64,000 bases of DNA from Nocardia sp. NBC_00508 (GTDB taxonomy: Bacteria > Actinomycetota > Actinomycetes > Mycobacteriales > Mycobacteriaceae): assembly GCF_036346875.1 (NCBI RefSeq), contig NZ_CP107852.1, positions 5,146,001 through 5,210,000 on the forward strand, read 5' to 3'. Below the pieces are notes generated by a model. That model did not search any database. It was not told the DNA's origin and saw only the letters and a list, made by a program, of their open reading frames with translations. A program made the translations under genes and the position numbers. Shown here in pieces: positions 15,800 through 24,225 of the stretch. Positions within the stretch are counted from its first letter, which is position 1, and each line of letters opens with the position of its first letter.

Positions 15800-17947
15800 A
15801 TGATGGACCGCGTGCCCGCACTCCACCTCCCCGACCTCGATCCCGAGCAGGCAGTGGCAGTGCGCGCGCCGCGCGGTCCGGTGTGCGTTCTCGCGGGCGC
15901 GGGCACCGGCAAGACCAGGACCATTACCTACCGCATCGCGCATCTGGTCGCGCAGGGGCACGTCAAGGCCGACCAGGTGCTCGCGGTGACCTTCACCGCG
16001 CGGGCGGCGGGGGAGTTGCGCACCCGGTTGCGCGCGCTCGGACTCGGCGGCGAGGCCACCCAGGTGCAGGCGCGCACGTTCCACGCGGCGGCGCTGCGGC
16101 AGCTGAAGTACTTCTGGCCACAGATCGTCGGTGACGTGCCGTGGCGGTTGATCGACGCCAAGTTCCCGATCGTCACGCAGGCGGCGAACCGGACGGGACT
16201 GTCCACGGCCACCGACAGCGTTCGCGACCTGCTCACCGAAATCGAATGGGCGAAGGCGTCGCTCATCGCACCCGAGGACTACGCGGCAGCGGTCGCTGAA
16301 CGCAGGCGCGAGACGCCCTACGATGCCATGCGCGTCGCCGACGTGTACGCGGGCTACGAGAAACTCAAGGCCACGCCGGACGGGCTGCTGCTGGACTTCG
16401 ACGACCTATTGCTGCACACAGCGGCCGCGCTGGAGGACTATCCGGCGGTGGCCGACGAATTCCGCGGCCGCTACCGCAGTTTCGTCGTGGACGAATACCA
16501 GGACGTCACGCCGCTACAGCAGCGGGTGCTCGACGCCTGGCTCGGCGACCGCGACGACCTCACCGTGGTCGGCGACGCCAACCAGACGATCTATTCGTTC
16601 ACCGGTGCCACGCCGAACTATCTGCTCGATTTCTCCCGCCGGTACCCCGACGCGCGGGTGGTGCGGCTGGAACGCGACTATCGCTCGACTCCGCAGGTGG
16701 TGTCGCTGGCCAACCGGGTGATCGGCGCGGCGCGCGGTCGCATCGCGGGCACCAGACTGCAACTGGTCGGGCAGCGGCCCGACGGACCCGAGCCCGCGTT
16801 CGCCGAATACGACGACGCTCCGGCCGAGGCGGCGGCGGTGGCCGGGGCGATCGCCCGGCTCATCGAGGCGGGCACGCCCGCCGCGGAGATCGCGGTGCTC
16901 TATCGCATCAACGCCCACTCGGAGAGTTACGAGCAGGCACTCACCGAGCGCGACATCCCCTACCAGGTGCGCGGCGGCGAGGGTTTCTTCGCGCGCACCG
17001 AGGTCAAGCAGGCCGTGCAGGCGCTGCGTCGAGCCGAGTCCCGCGAGGACCTGCCCGACCAGGCGCGCAAGGGCAGCGCCCTGGTCGCGCTGGTCCGCGC
17101 GGCGCTCGCCCCGATCGGCCTCACCGCCACCGAGCCCGCAGGCGCTCAGGCGCGGGAACGCTGGTCCTCGCTGGTCGCCCTGGTGCGCCTGACCGAGGAG
17201 CTGGTCGGCCACGACGATCGACTCGACCTGACCGGGCTGCTGCGCGAGCTCGCGACCCGCGCCGAGGCCAGGCATCCACCGACGGTGCAGGGCGTGACGC
17301 TGGCCTCTTTGCACGCGGCCAAGGGCCTGGAGTGGGACGCGGTATTCCTCGTCGGCCTTTCCGATGGCACCCTGCCCATCCAGCACGTTCTCGCCGACAA
17401 CGGCTCGGTCGCCGACGAGGCCGCGCTGGAGGAGGAGCGGCGGCTGCTCTATGTCGGGGTCACCAGGGCGCGGAAGCAATTGCGGCTGTCCTGGGCGCTG
17501 GCGAGGAACGAGGGAGGTAGGCGCACTCGGCGGCGCTCCCGGTTCCTCAACGGCCTCGTCCCCGACGACTCGCCCGCCTCGCGTATCGCGGCACCGGCCA
17601 GCGCGTCCAACGGAGTCCGGCCGACCTGCCGGGTCTGCGCCAAACCGCTGATCGGCACGTACGCCACCATGCTAGGCCGCTGCCGCCGCTGCCCGGCCGA
17701 GCTGGACGCCGAATTGCTTGTCGCACTGCGGGAATGGCGTGCGGAGAAGGCGGAAGCGTTGCGTGTGCGGGAATTCGTCGTGTTCACCGACACCACGCTC
17801 ACCGCGATCGCCGAACAACTGCCCGCCGACGACGCCGCGCTGGCCGCGATCGCGGGCATCGGCGCCAAGAAGATCGACCAGTTCGGCGCTGACGTACTCG
17901 CGATCGTCGCGTCCCGTCTCCGATCCATATCACAAAACCGCAGGTAG
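15800..17947 (+). CDS. uvrD2: UvrD2, superfamily 1 DNA helicase
   Basis: About 715 residues. Walker A GAGTGKTRT at 33-41, VVDEYQD motif II, GDANQTIYSFTGA motif III, LHAAKGLEWDAVFL motif V and RRLLYVGVTRARKQL motif VI give a UvrD/PcrA-type motor. After it come the tetracysteine motif CRVC...CRRC (CX2C-X14-CX2C) and a C-terminal HRDC domain (the region around LTAIAEQLPADDAALAAI). This order of domains is that of mycobacterial UvrD2, where the tetracysteine part is needed for unwinding. The ATG at 15800 is one of several close starts, and the upstream sequence does not decide among them. The stop overlaps the AT-rich element of the whiB7 promoter. Confidence 0.9.
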   Translation: MMDRVPALHLPDLDPEQAVAVRAPRGPVCVLAGAGTGKTRTITYRIAHLVAQGHVKADQVLAVTFTARAAGELRTRLRALGLGGEATQVQARTFHAAALRQLKYFWPQIVGDVPWRLIDAKFPIVTQAANRTGLSTATDSVRDLLTEIEWAKASLIAPEDYAAAVAERRRETPYDAMRVADVYAGYEKLKATPDGLLLDFDDLLLHTAAALEDYPAVADEFRGRYRSFVVDEYQDVTPLQQRVLDAWLGDRDDLTVVGDANQTIYSFTGATPNYLLDFSRRYPDARVVRLERDYRSTPQVVSLANRVIGAARGRIAGTRLQLVGQRPDGPEPAFAEYDDAPAEAAAVAGAIARLIEAGTPAAEIAVLYRINAHSESYEQALTERDIPYQVRGGEGFFARTEVKQAVQALRRAESREDLPDQARKGSALVALVRAALAPIGLTATEPAGAQARERWSSLVALVRLTEELVGHDDRLDLTGLLRELATRAEARHPPTVQGVTLASLHAAKGLEWDAVFLVGLSDGTLPIQHVLADNGSVADEAALEEERRLLYVGVTRARKQLRLSWALARNEGGRRTRRRSRFLNGLVPDDSPASRIAAPASASNGVRPTCRVCAKPLIGTYATMLGRCRRCPAELDAELLVALREWRAEKAEALRVREFVVFTDTTLTAIAEQLPADDAALAAIAGIGAKKIDQFGADVLAIVASRLRSISQNRR

Positions 17948-17984
17948 AAAATAGGTTGTCGTCGTCGACGATCTTGCCTATGGT
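17948..17984 (+). promoter_or_regulatory. whiB7 promoter with AT-rich activator box
   Basis: An A/T run AAAATA (17949-17953 core) is followed two bases later by TTGTCG (17956-17961) as -35 and, after exactly 17 bases, by TATGGT (17979-17984) as -10. WhiB7 binds SigA and uses its AT-hook to contact a short AT-rich patch just upstream of the -35; this layout is the known autoregulated whiB7 promoter type. The predicted transcript starts near 17991, giving a leader of about 545 bases before whiB7. Confidence 0.65.
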
Positions 17985-18060
17985 GGATTTCACGCACCGG
18001 GAGGTCATCTCGGCGCGCACAGTTACCGACACACTCCGAGTACAGGAGGGAGGCAGAGCA

Positions 18061-18399
18061 ATGGACAACATCATGAACTTCGACGCCAATGGCGTTGCGG
18101 TCTATGCGCCCATGGCGGCCTCCCGGGGGATCCTCGCCTTGCAGGGGATCGGTCTGTCCGGAATCGGTGCCTGCGGCATGTCCGGCACGAAAGTGAATTC
18201 TGCTGCCATGCCCGTATTCATTCGCACCGAAGTCCAGGGCAAGCCCAGCGCGGGCTGGCACCCGACGGCTGCCGAGGCAGCAGTCGGCGGCTTCGCGGAC
18301 GAGTTCGGCTTCGAGTCGGCGGATCCGCGGGCAGCACGCCTCCGCACCGCACACCCAGCGACCGTGAACAGGATTCGACGCAGATGTCGACCTAGGTAG
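18061..18399 (+). CDS. Upstream ORF in the whiB7 leader
   Basis: 112 codons between the whiB7 promoter and whiB7. The ATG at 18061 has the strong site AGGAGGGAGG a few bases upstream, so the frame is probably translated. The peptide starts MDNIMNFDANGVAVYAPMAA and has no family I recognise. In mycobacteria the whiB7 leader carries a translated uORF; antibiotics that slow ribosomes on it release transcription from an attenuator. This frame is the obvious candidate here, though it is longer than I expect for a leader peptide. It could instead be an unrelated small protein. Confidence 0.5.
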   Translation: MDNIMNFDANGVAVYAPMAASRGILALQGIGLSGIGACGMSGTKVNSAAMPVFIRTEVQGKPSAGWHPTAAEAAVGGFADEFGFESADPRAARLRTAHPATVNRIRRRCRPR

Positions 18400-18419
18400 G
18401 GAACTCCTCCCCGCCCTCC

Positions 18420-18454
18420 TGGCCACGGATCGCACGACAGCGAAACCGTGGCCA
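18420..18454 (+). terminator. Attenuator-like hairpin in the whiB7 leader
   Basis: TGGCCACGG (18420-18428) pairs exactly with CCGTGGCCA (18446-18454) around a 17-base loop. It lies 20 bases after the uORF stop and 82 bases before whiB7. A second small stem, GTTTCG/CGAAAC (18487-18492 with 18499-18504), follows. The position fits an intrinsic attenuator or its competitor. No U-tract follows, as is usual in high-GC actinobacteria. Confidence 0.4.
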
Positions 18455-18536
18455 ATCTTCTCCGGCCCTTCAGCCACCCGGCACCGGTTTCGCGACAACG
18501 AAACGAACCGCTGCAAACGAGCTGAAGGAGAACGAC

Positions 18537-18860
18537 GTGTTCACCGCACAGGGTTGGCCACAAGCCGCTACTGACGTGACATGCCGAACCGTGGCGTCGA
18601 CTACTCGTCCCCAGGAGCCCGCCAAGGCCCTGCCTTGCCGTGCCGGCAACCCGGACCTCTGGTTCGCCGAGAGCCCGGTCCAGTTGGAGCAGGCCAAGGC
18701 ACTGTGCGCGACCTGCCCGATCCGTAAGGGCTGCCTGAACGCGGCCATCGATCGGCGTGAGCCATGGGGTGTTTGGGGTGGTGAGATCTTCGACCAGGGT
18801 GTCGTGATCGCCCGCAAGCGTCCACGTGGTCGTCCGCGCAAGGTCGCGGTCCCGGCATGA
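18537..18860 (+). CDS. whiB7: WhiB7, antibiotic-response transcription factor
   Basis: 107 residues. Four cysteines C34, C57, C60 and C66 (CATCPIRKGC) ligate the [4Fe-4S] cluster. EPWGVWGG at 75-82 is the turn that contacts SigA region 4. RGRPRK at 97-102 is the AT-hook that marks WhiB7 among WhiB proteins. WhiB7 activates intrinsic resistance genes when translation is stressed. The GTG start at 18537 has AAGGAG six bases upstream. The long leader, with upstream ORF, hairpin and AT-rich promoter, supports attenuation plus autoregulation. The ABC1 kinase gene converges on it. Confidence 0.95.
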   Translation: MFTAQGWPQAATDVTCRTVASTTRPQEPAKALPCRAGNPDLWFAESPVQLEQAKALCATCPIRKGCLNAAIDRREPWGVWGGEIFDQGVVIARKRPRGRPRKVAVPA

Positions 18861-18947
18861 GCGTCAGGCCCGGAGGCGGCAGTTCGCGTAACCACGTAGG
18901 GCCCGCGAATGCCGACAAGGGGCACAGCATGAGTCGGGGAGTGACTT

Positions 18948-18962
18948 CCCTCCCTCCCTCCC
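18948..18962 (-). repeat. Four-run G-quadruplex motif on the minus strand
   Basis: The plus strand carries CCC runs at 18948-18950, 18952-18954, 18956-18958 and 18960-18962, each separated by a single T. The minus strand therefore has four GGG runs with one-base loops, a perfect short-loop G-quadruplex motif. It stands about 90 bases after the whiB7 stop. Confidence 0.6.
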
Positions 18963-19025
18963 TCCGGTCGATGTGCTCGATTCGGTCGGTCCCGGCACGG
19001 GCCGAGCCAACGAACGAGAAAGCAA

Positions 19026-19060
19026 GCCAGCCGCTCACCGTTGTCCGGTGGGCGGCTGGC
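19026..19060. terminator. Strong bidirectional hairpin terminator
   Basis: GCCAGCCGCTCACCG (19026-19040) pairs with CGGTGGGCGGCTGGC (19046-19060): 15 pairs with one T-G wobble and a five-base loop. No T-run follows; actinobacterial terminators often lack one. It can stop whiB7 transcripts and, in the other direction, those of the ABC1 gene. Confidence 0.65.
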
Positions 19061-19277
19061 CTGCGTTGTGGCTGATACGTTCCCGTCGAAGCGCAAGCTT
19101 GATGGCACTGCTACAAACCCGCTCGTCCATCGCTCTCCCAGCCCCGTCAGGTGCGAGTCTTACGAGCGCCGTTCGCGGCCCGTCTCGCGTCCGAGTGACC
19201 GAAGTGCATGCGCCGAAGGCGCGAGTCTCGGTCGCTCGGGCGCGAGACTTCCCGGGGCCGTGAACACGCAGCGCCGC

Positions 19278-19322
19278 AGGCGCTGCAAATCAAACACAGT
19301 AGGCGCTGCAAATCAAACACAG
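19278..19322. repeat. 22-bp direct repeat overlapping the ABC1 gene end
   Basis: Two exact copies of the 22-base sequence from AGGCGCTGCAAATC to CACAG, at 19278-19299 and 19301-19322, with one base between them. The right copy contains the stop codon and last two codons of the ABC1 gene. The left copy continues into the dispersed repeat also seen near 12418. Confidence 0.75.
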
Positions 19323-20653
19323 CGCTCCTCGCGGAAGCCGGGCATCCAGGTGCGGACCAGCTCCATGAACGGCAGCTCGGCATCCAACTGGGCCAGGATG
19401 CCGACGGAACCGCCGAGCACCCGGAAGATCATCACGTATTCCGCCGGAAGTTGCAGCGCCCGAGCGGTTTTCATCTCCGGGCTGGAGAACTCGGAAGCCT
19501 TGCCCGCCACCCGCTGCATCCACCTGCGGGTGAAGTGGAACGAGTCGGCCTGGATGGGGTCGGTGAACGGCCGCAGATAGTCGGCGATTTCCTGATGGGA
19601 GACGGCCCGGCCGGGAATCACCCAGCCATGGTCGTACAGCAGCTCGGTGAGTTCGGCGAAGCGTTCCTCGACCGCGAGGGCCAGCATCCGGCCCAGGAAG
19701 GGCGGGAAGCCGTCGGACATCGGCGCACAGGCGCCGAAATCGATGACGGCGAGCCTGCCGTCGGGCAGCATCATGAAATTGCCCGGATGCGGATCGGCGT
19801 GCAGCAGTCCGACGGCCTCCGGGGAGGAGAAGTGGAATCGGCCCATCAGACCCGCGACGCGATTGCGCAGCGCGAGGGTGCCCGCCGGGTCCTCGGCGCC
19901 CTGCCTGATGATCGCGGAAACGGCGGTGCCGTCCAGCCATTCGGTGACGATCACCTTCGGCGCGCTCGCCACCACCCTCGGCACTACGATTTCGCCGTGT
20001 CCGTCGAAGCCTTTGGCGAAGGCGCGCTGATTGGCCGCCTCGTTGCGGTAGTCCAGCTCCTCTTCGGTGCGTTCGATGATCTCGGCGAGAATCGGCTTCA
20101 CGTCCGCACCGGGAACCACCGACGCGAGCAGGCCGGTCATGCGGGACAGGGTTTTGAGGTCCGCGCGCAGCGCCTCGTCCGCGCCGGGATATTGCACCTT
20201 CACCGCGACCGGGCGCCCATCCGACCACACCGCCCGGTGCACCTGCCCGATGCTGGCCGACGCGGCCGGTATGTCGTCGAACTCACGGAAGCGGGTGCGC
20301 CACTGAGTGCCGAGCTGCTGGTCGAGCACGCGGTGCGTGGTCGCTGCCGGCATCGGCGGCGCGGCGGCCTGCAGCTTGGTCAGTGCCTCGCGGTAGTGCT
20401 CGCCGAACTCCTCGGGAACGGCCGCCTCCATCACGCTGAGCGCCTGTCCGAACTTCATGGCGCCACCCTTGAGTTCACCCAGCACGGTGAACAGCTGCTC
20501 GGCGGCCCTCTGGTTGAGTTGGGCGTTGATCTCGGTCTTGTCGCCTCCGGCGAGCTTCTTGCCGAATCCCACGGCGGCCCGGCCGGCGATGCCGAGCGGG
20601 ATCTTGGCCAACTTGGCGTTGCGGGACGAGCGACTGCGCGCGATCTCTGACAC
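19313..20653 (-). CDS. ABC1/UbiB-family atypical kinase
   Basis: 446 residues. KGGAMKFGQALSVME is the KxGQ signature of ABC1 kinases; SIGQVHRA and VAVKVQYPG give the A-rich loop and the ATP-binding Lys; EELDYRNEAANQ is the ExD motif; HADPHPGNFMML is the catalytic loop and VIDFGAC the DFG. Eukaryotic relatives support coenzyme Q synthesis. In actinobacteria the role is unclear; the M. tuberculosis counterpart is Rv3197, also next to whiB7, and it has been linked to macrolide resistance. The GTG at 20653 is preferred over upstream codons because the family starts with this short basic segment. It converges on whiB7. Confidence 0.85.
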   Translation of the reverse strand: MSEIARSRSSRNAKLAKIPLGIAGRAAVGFGKKLAGGDKTEINAQLNQRAAEQLFTVLGELKGGAMKFGQALSVMEAAVPEEFGEHYREALTKLQAAAPPMPAATTHRVLDQQLGTQWRTRFREFDDIPAASASIGQVHRAVWSDGRPVAVKVQYPGADEALRADLKTLSRMTGLLASVVPGADVKPILAEIIERTEEELDYRNEAANQRAFAKGFDGHGEIVVPRVVASAPKVIVTEWLDGTAVSAIIRQGAEDPAGTLALRNRVAGLMGRFHFSSPEAVGLLHADPHPGNFMMLPDGRLAVIDFGACAPMSDGFPPFLGRMLALAVEERFAELTELLYDHGWVIPGRAVSHQEIADYLRPFTDPIQADSFHFTRRWMQRVAGKASEFSSPEMKTARALQLPAEYVMIFRVLGGSVGILAQLDAELPFMELVRTWMPGFREERCV

Positions 20654-20701
20654 GTACCCATCATGGCGGACGGGCCAGCGAATCTGCCATGGCAATCTTG
20701 A

Positions 20702-21577
20702 TCACCCCCTCGCTCCCGCGCCGAGGTGCGCGGGCACTCGCGCACACGCGCATGCGGGGTGACGGTGCCACACCCGCCGATCCAGGACGTGCGAATCCAG
20801 ATCCAACTCCACTGTCGCGTTCAACGTGGCCGGGGTGCGACGCGGCGAACAATCCAGGATCGCCTCCAGTTCGCCGAGGGCGACCGCGGTTGTCGCGGCG
20901 ATTCCGGCAGGGGAGGCATGGCCGACCCGGCCGAGCAGCTGGGCGGCCAGATGCGGCCATTCGGCGTCGTTCTGCGCGCGGATCAGGTCTGCGCAGCGCA
21001 GGCAGCTGGTGGCGCCGGGCAGCACCAGCGGCCCGATGACGCCCTTGTTGTCCCGGATGCGCAGTTGCAGATGCGGAATCCGGTACAGCACCAGGTCGCT
21101 CACCAACCGCGGGTCGGGCATCAGCGCGTCGGCCAGTACCACGAGGTCCGATCTCCAGGTGCGTACCGTCGCCGGACCGGACGGGTAGTCCCGGGAACGG
21201 CTCGGCCGCACACCCAGCGCACACAGCCCGGTCGAGACCGCGTCGGAGAGCGGGCCCAGCCCGTGCACCCGCACCGCCAGGACCCGGCCGGCCCGGTCCT
21301 CGGGATGGTCGAGCAGCCCGGCCTCATCGATCAGGGTGAGCAGTGCCACGGCACGATCCGGATCGATGCCGCATTCCCCGGCTCGCCAGATGATCTGCGG
21401 TTTGGTGCGCAGGCCGTCCAGTAGGCGGAGGAAGGTCAGGACGGCCTTGAAGTCCATGCCTTCCGGACCCAGCACCACGGCGGTCTCGGGATCACATCCG
21501 AGCTGGACCACGCCGGTCGGGCGAACCAAGACGGTCACCCTCGGACGCAACCGCGGACCGCGACACATCGTTGTCAT
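20702..21577 (-). CDS. Rv3196-like protein with ThiF/TOMM-type zinc motif
   Basis: About 291 residues. An N-terminal half with winged-helix look (VLTFLRLLDGLRTKPQIIW) is followed by a degenerate nucleotide-binding region. A C-terminal part has GPLVLPGATSCLRCADLIR and, near the end, HRHPACAC. The CX2C plus CXC pair is the zinc tetracysteine arrangement of ThiF/E1-like proteins that bind leader peptides in thiazole/oxazole peptide pathways. No YcaO partner or precursor peptide is visible nearby, so it stands alone, as in mycobacteria (Rv3196). The start is uncertain; 21577 is the first of two nearby ATG codons. It lies between the ABC1 gene and the zincin gene on the same strand. Confidence 0.6.
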   Translation of the reverse strand: MTTMCRGPRLRPRVTVLVRPTGVVQLGCDPETAVVLGPEGMDFKAVLTFLRLLDGLRTKPQIIWRAGECGIDPDRAVALLTLIDEAGLLDHPEDRAGRVLAVRVHGLGPLSDAVSTGLCALGVRPSRSRDYPSGPATVRTWRSDLVVLADALMPDPRLVSDLVLYRIPHLQLRIRDNKGVIGPLVLPGATSCLRCADLIRAQNDAEWPHLAAQLLGRVGHASPAGIAATTAVALGELEAILDCSPRRTPATLNATVELDLDSHVLDRRVWHRHPACACARVPAHLGAGARG

Positions 21578-21662
21578 GTCAGCAGTATGCGAAACACGCA
21601 ATGCGTGACTCGTTTCGAAACCCGCGGTTATCCACAGGGTTTCGCGTCATCCACAGGGTGGA

Positions 21663-23072
21663 TCAGGCGGGCGCGCCGCCCTCCTTGCCGAGGTCCGGGC
21701 CGGAACCGCCGTCCTTGCTCTCGCGTTCGGCCTGCTCGCGCGCCTCGGTCTCGGCCAATTGCGCCAGCGGATCGTCGAAGGCGGTTGTTCCGCCGCCGAT
21801 CACCGAGTCGATGAAACCGGCGGGGGAGTCCAGGTCAGCGGAGTCCGGGAGGAGATCGGGGTGCGACCAGACCCGGTCGCGCGCCGTCATGCCCGCGTCG
21901 GTGGTGAGCCTGCGCCACAACGCCGCCGCCTCGCGCAGCTTGCGCGGACGCAACTCCAGGCCGACCAGTGTCGCGAAGGTCTGCTCGGCTGGCCCGCCGG
22001 TGGCGCGCCGCCTGCGCAGCGTCTCGGCCAGCGCGCCCGCGCCGGGCAACCGGTCGCAGACGGCGTCGGTGACCACCACCTGCACCCAGCCCTCGATCAG
22101 CGCGAGCAGCGTCTCCAGCCGTTCCAGCGCCTGCTTCTGTTCCGGCGTGGTCTGCGGCTCGAACGTGCCCTGCGACAGGATTTCCTCGAGCTTCGCGGGA
22201 TCGGTCAGCGACATCGGGTCGATGCCCTGCGCGGCCTGCTCCAGTGCGGAGAAGTCCATCCGGATACCCCGGGCGTAATCCTCGACCGCGCCGAGCACCT
22301 GCTGGCGCAGCCACGGCACGTGCCCGAACAGCCGCTGGTGGGCGGCTTCGCGCGCGGCGAGGAACACCAGGATCTCGCTTTCCGGCTGTTCCAGGCCCGT
22401 GCTGAACTCCGCGATGGCGGCGGGCAGCAGGGCGGCGGTGCCGGTGGGGCCAAGGGGGAGGCCGATATCGGTGGAGGTCAGCACCTCCTTGGCGAGCTGG
22501 CCGAGCGCCTGGCCGAGTTGCGAGCCGAAAGCCAGGCCGCCCATCTGGGCGAGCATGCCGACCATCGGCGCGGCGAACTGCATGGCCTCCTCGGGCAGCG
22601 ACGAAGTCCACATCCCGGAGATCTGCTGGGCCACCGGGTCGCACAGCCGCTGCCAGGTGGGCAGGGTCTGCTCGATCCAGTCGTTGGCGGTCCACGCCAC
22701 CGTCTTGGTGGCCCCGGCGGGCAGGGCGGTCGCGCCGTCCAGCCACAGTTCGGCCAGGTGCGCGGCGTCGGCCACCGCGCTCGCCGCGCCCGCGGTCACC
22801 GGGGCGACGGTCGCGCCGATCTGCTGACGGGCCAGCCGCTTGGCGACGTCGTAGTTGACCGGCCCGGCCTGCGCTCCGCCCGGCTGTTGTCCCATGCCGC
22901 TGAGCATCTGGCCGAGCGAGGTCAGCATCTGCCCGAGCTGCGCCGGGTCGAATCCGCCCGCGCCGGACCCACCGATCCCGAACGGATCGTTCGGACCGGC
23001 ACCGCTCGGGTCGTCGCCGCGCTTGCGCTCGTCGTCGTCGCGGTTCGAGAATCCGAAGGGGAGGTCACTCAT
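21663..23072 (-). CDS. Zincin_2 (DUF2342) family protein
   Basis: 469 residues. A disordered Gly/Asp-rich start (SDLPFGFSNRDDDERKRGDD) precedes a helical domain. The central FLAAREAAHQRLFGHVPWL holds the E-x-x-H-type metal-site segment of this family, and the C-terminal half (LALIEGWVQVVVTDAV, RRRRATGGPAEQTFATLVGLELRP) is highly characteristic of actinobacterial DUF2342 proteins, annotated as zinc-dependent hydrolases without an established substrate. The ATG at 23072 follows TTAGGA. It heads a leftward run with the Rv3196-like and ABC1 genes and is divergent from the PDZ-Lon gene, as in mycobacteria. Confidence 0.82.
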   Translation of the reverse strand: MSDLPFGFSNRDDDERKRGDDPSGAGPNDPFGIGGSGAGGFDPAQLGQMLTSLGQMLSGMGQQPGGAQAGPVNYDVAKRLARQQIGATVAPVTAGAASAVADAAHLAELWLDGATALPAGATKTVAWTANDWIEQTLPTWQRLCDPVAQQISGMWTSSLPEEAMQFAAPMVGMLAQMGGLAFGSQLGQALGQLAKEVLTSTDIGLPLGPTGTAALLPAAIAEFSTGLEQPESEILVFLAAREAAHQRLFGHVPWLRQQVLGAVEDYARGIRMDFSALEQAAQGIDPMSLTDPAKLEEILSQGTFEPQTTPEQKQALERLETLLALIEGWVQVVVTDAVCDRLPGAGALAETLRRRRATGGPAEQTFATLVGLELRPRKLREAAALWRRLTTDAGMTARDRVWSHPDLLPDSADLDSPAGFIDSVIGGGTTAFDDPLAQLAETEAREQAERESKDGGSGPDLGKEGGAPA

Positions 23073-23199
23073 GTTCCTAACGTTACGCGCGTAGCACCGT
23101 GCCTCGATGTTCGCGGCGCGCGAAACCGACCGCGGCGCGCGCGGGCGAAATGACCGCCTCTACCGCCTCGCGGCGCAGGCTGTCATTACTGTGGTCCGG

Positions 23200-24225
23200 G
23201 TGAATCGTCGGATCCTCACTCTGGTGGCCGCCCTGATCCCGGTGGTCGTGCTCGGTGTCGTCGGCAGTGTGCTGACCGTGCCGTTCGTCGCACTCGGTCC
23301 CGGCCCCACCTTCAACACGCTCGGCAAGGTGGACGGCAAGGAGGTCGTCGACGTCCGCGGCACGGAGGTCGATCCGACCACCGGTCACCTCAATATGACC
23401 ACGGTGTCGGTCCGCGACGGGCTGAGCATCTTCGAGGCGTTCGGCTTCTGGGCCAGCGGCAAGCACGGTCTGGTGCCGCGCTCGGAGGTCTACCCGCCCG
23501 GCGTGTCGCGCGAGGAGATCGACAAGTCCAACCAACAGGACTTCAAGGACTCCGAGGGCAACGCCGAGGTCGCCGCGCTGAACTATCTGAACCTGCCGAC
23601 GGTCGTGCTGCTACGCAAGGTCGCCGACGACGGCCCGGCCGGTGATGTTCTGCGTGCCGGCGACGAGCTGATCAGCATCAACGGCACACCGACGACCGCG
23701 CCGAAGGACGTGGTCTCCGCGGTGTCCACACAGGCGCCCGGCAGCCCGCTCACCGTGGTGTACCGGCGCGACAGCGCCGAGCAGACCGCGACGATCACGC
23801 TCGGCGCCCGCCCCGACGACGCGGGCAAGGGCTACCTCGGCATCACCCCCGGCGAGGGTGCTCGCCCGCCCATGCAGGTCGCGTTCAACCTCGCCGACAT
23901 CGGCGGCCCGTCGGCGGGCCTGATGTTCAGCCTGGCTCTGATCGACAAGCTCAGCCCCGGCGAACTGGACGGCGGCAAGTTCGTGGCGGGCACCGGGACC
24001 ATCGATCAGGACGGCAAGGTCGGGCCGATCGGCGGCATCCAGTACAAGATGATGGCCGCACGCGAGGCGGGCGCGGAGACCTTCCTGGTCCCCGCGGCCA
24101 ACTGCAACGAGGCCAGGCAGCGCAGCCCGGACGGCCTCCGGCTGGTGAAGGTCGAGAACCTCACCGGCGCGGTGCAGTCGCTCAACGAAATCACGGCAGG
24201 CAAGGAGCCGATCACCTGCGGGTGA
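23200..24225 (+). CDS. Membrane-anchored PDZ-Lon (YlbL-type) protease
   Basis: About 341 residues. An N-terminal membrane segment (LTLVAALIPVVVLGVVGSVL) anchors the protein with the rest outside. A PDZ domain follows (DDGPAGDVLRAGDELISING). The C-terminal Lon-type peptidase has GGPSAGLMFSLALIDKL, with the catalytic Ser near 238, and GKVGPIGGIQYK, with the catalytic Lys 45 residues later, close to the spacing in Lon. It lacks an ATPase domain. The start GTG at 23200 is chosen because it sits directly before the anchor; GTG 23191 is possible. It corresponds to Rv3194c. Substrate unknown. Confidence 0.88.
   Translation: MNRRILTLVAALIPVVVLGVVGSVLTVPFVALGPGPTFNTLGKVDGKEVVDVRGTEVDPTTGHLNMTTVSVRDGLSIFEAFGFWASGKHGLVPRSEVYPPGVSREEIDKSNQQDFKDSEGNAEVAALNYLNLPTVVLLRKVADDGPAGDVLRAGDELISINGTPTTAPKDVVSAVSTQAPGSPLTVVYRRDSAEQTATITLGARPDDAGKGYLGITPGEGARPPMQVAFNLADIGGPSAGLMFSLALIDKLSPGELDGGKFVAGTGTIDQDGKVGPIGGIQYKMMAAREAGAETFLVPAANCNEARQRSPDGLRLVKVENLTGAVQSLNEITAGKEPITCG

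Larger units (their letters stand above)
18861..19312. other. Convergent spacer between whiB7 and the ABC1 gene
   Basis: About 450 bases with no gene that I can support. It holds, in order, a C-run block (18948-18962), a strong hairpin (19026-19060) and a copy of a dispersed repeat (about 19250-19322). The whole stretch is consistent with the 3' ends of two converging transcripts. Confidence 0.5.
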
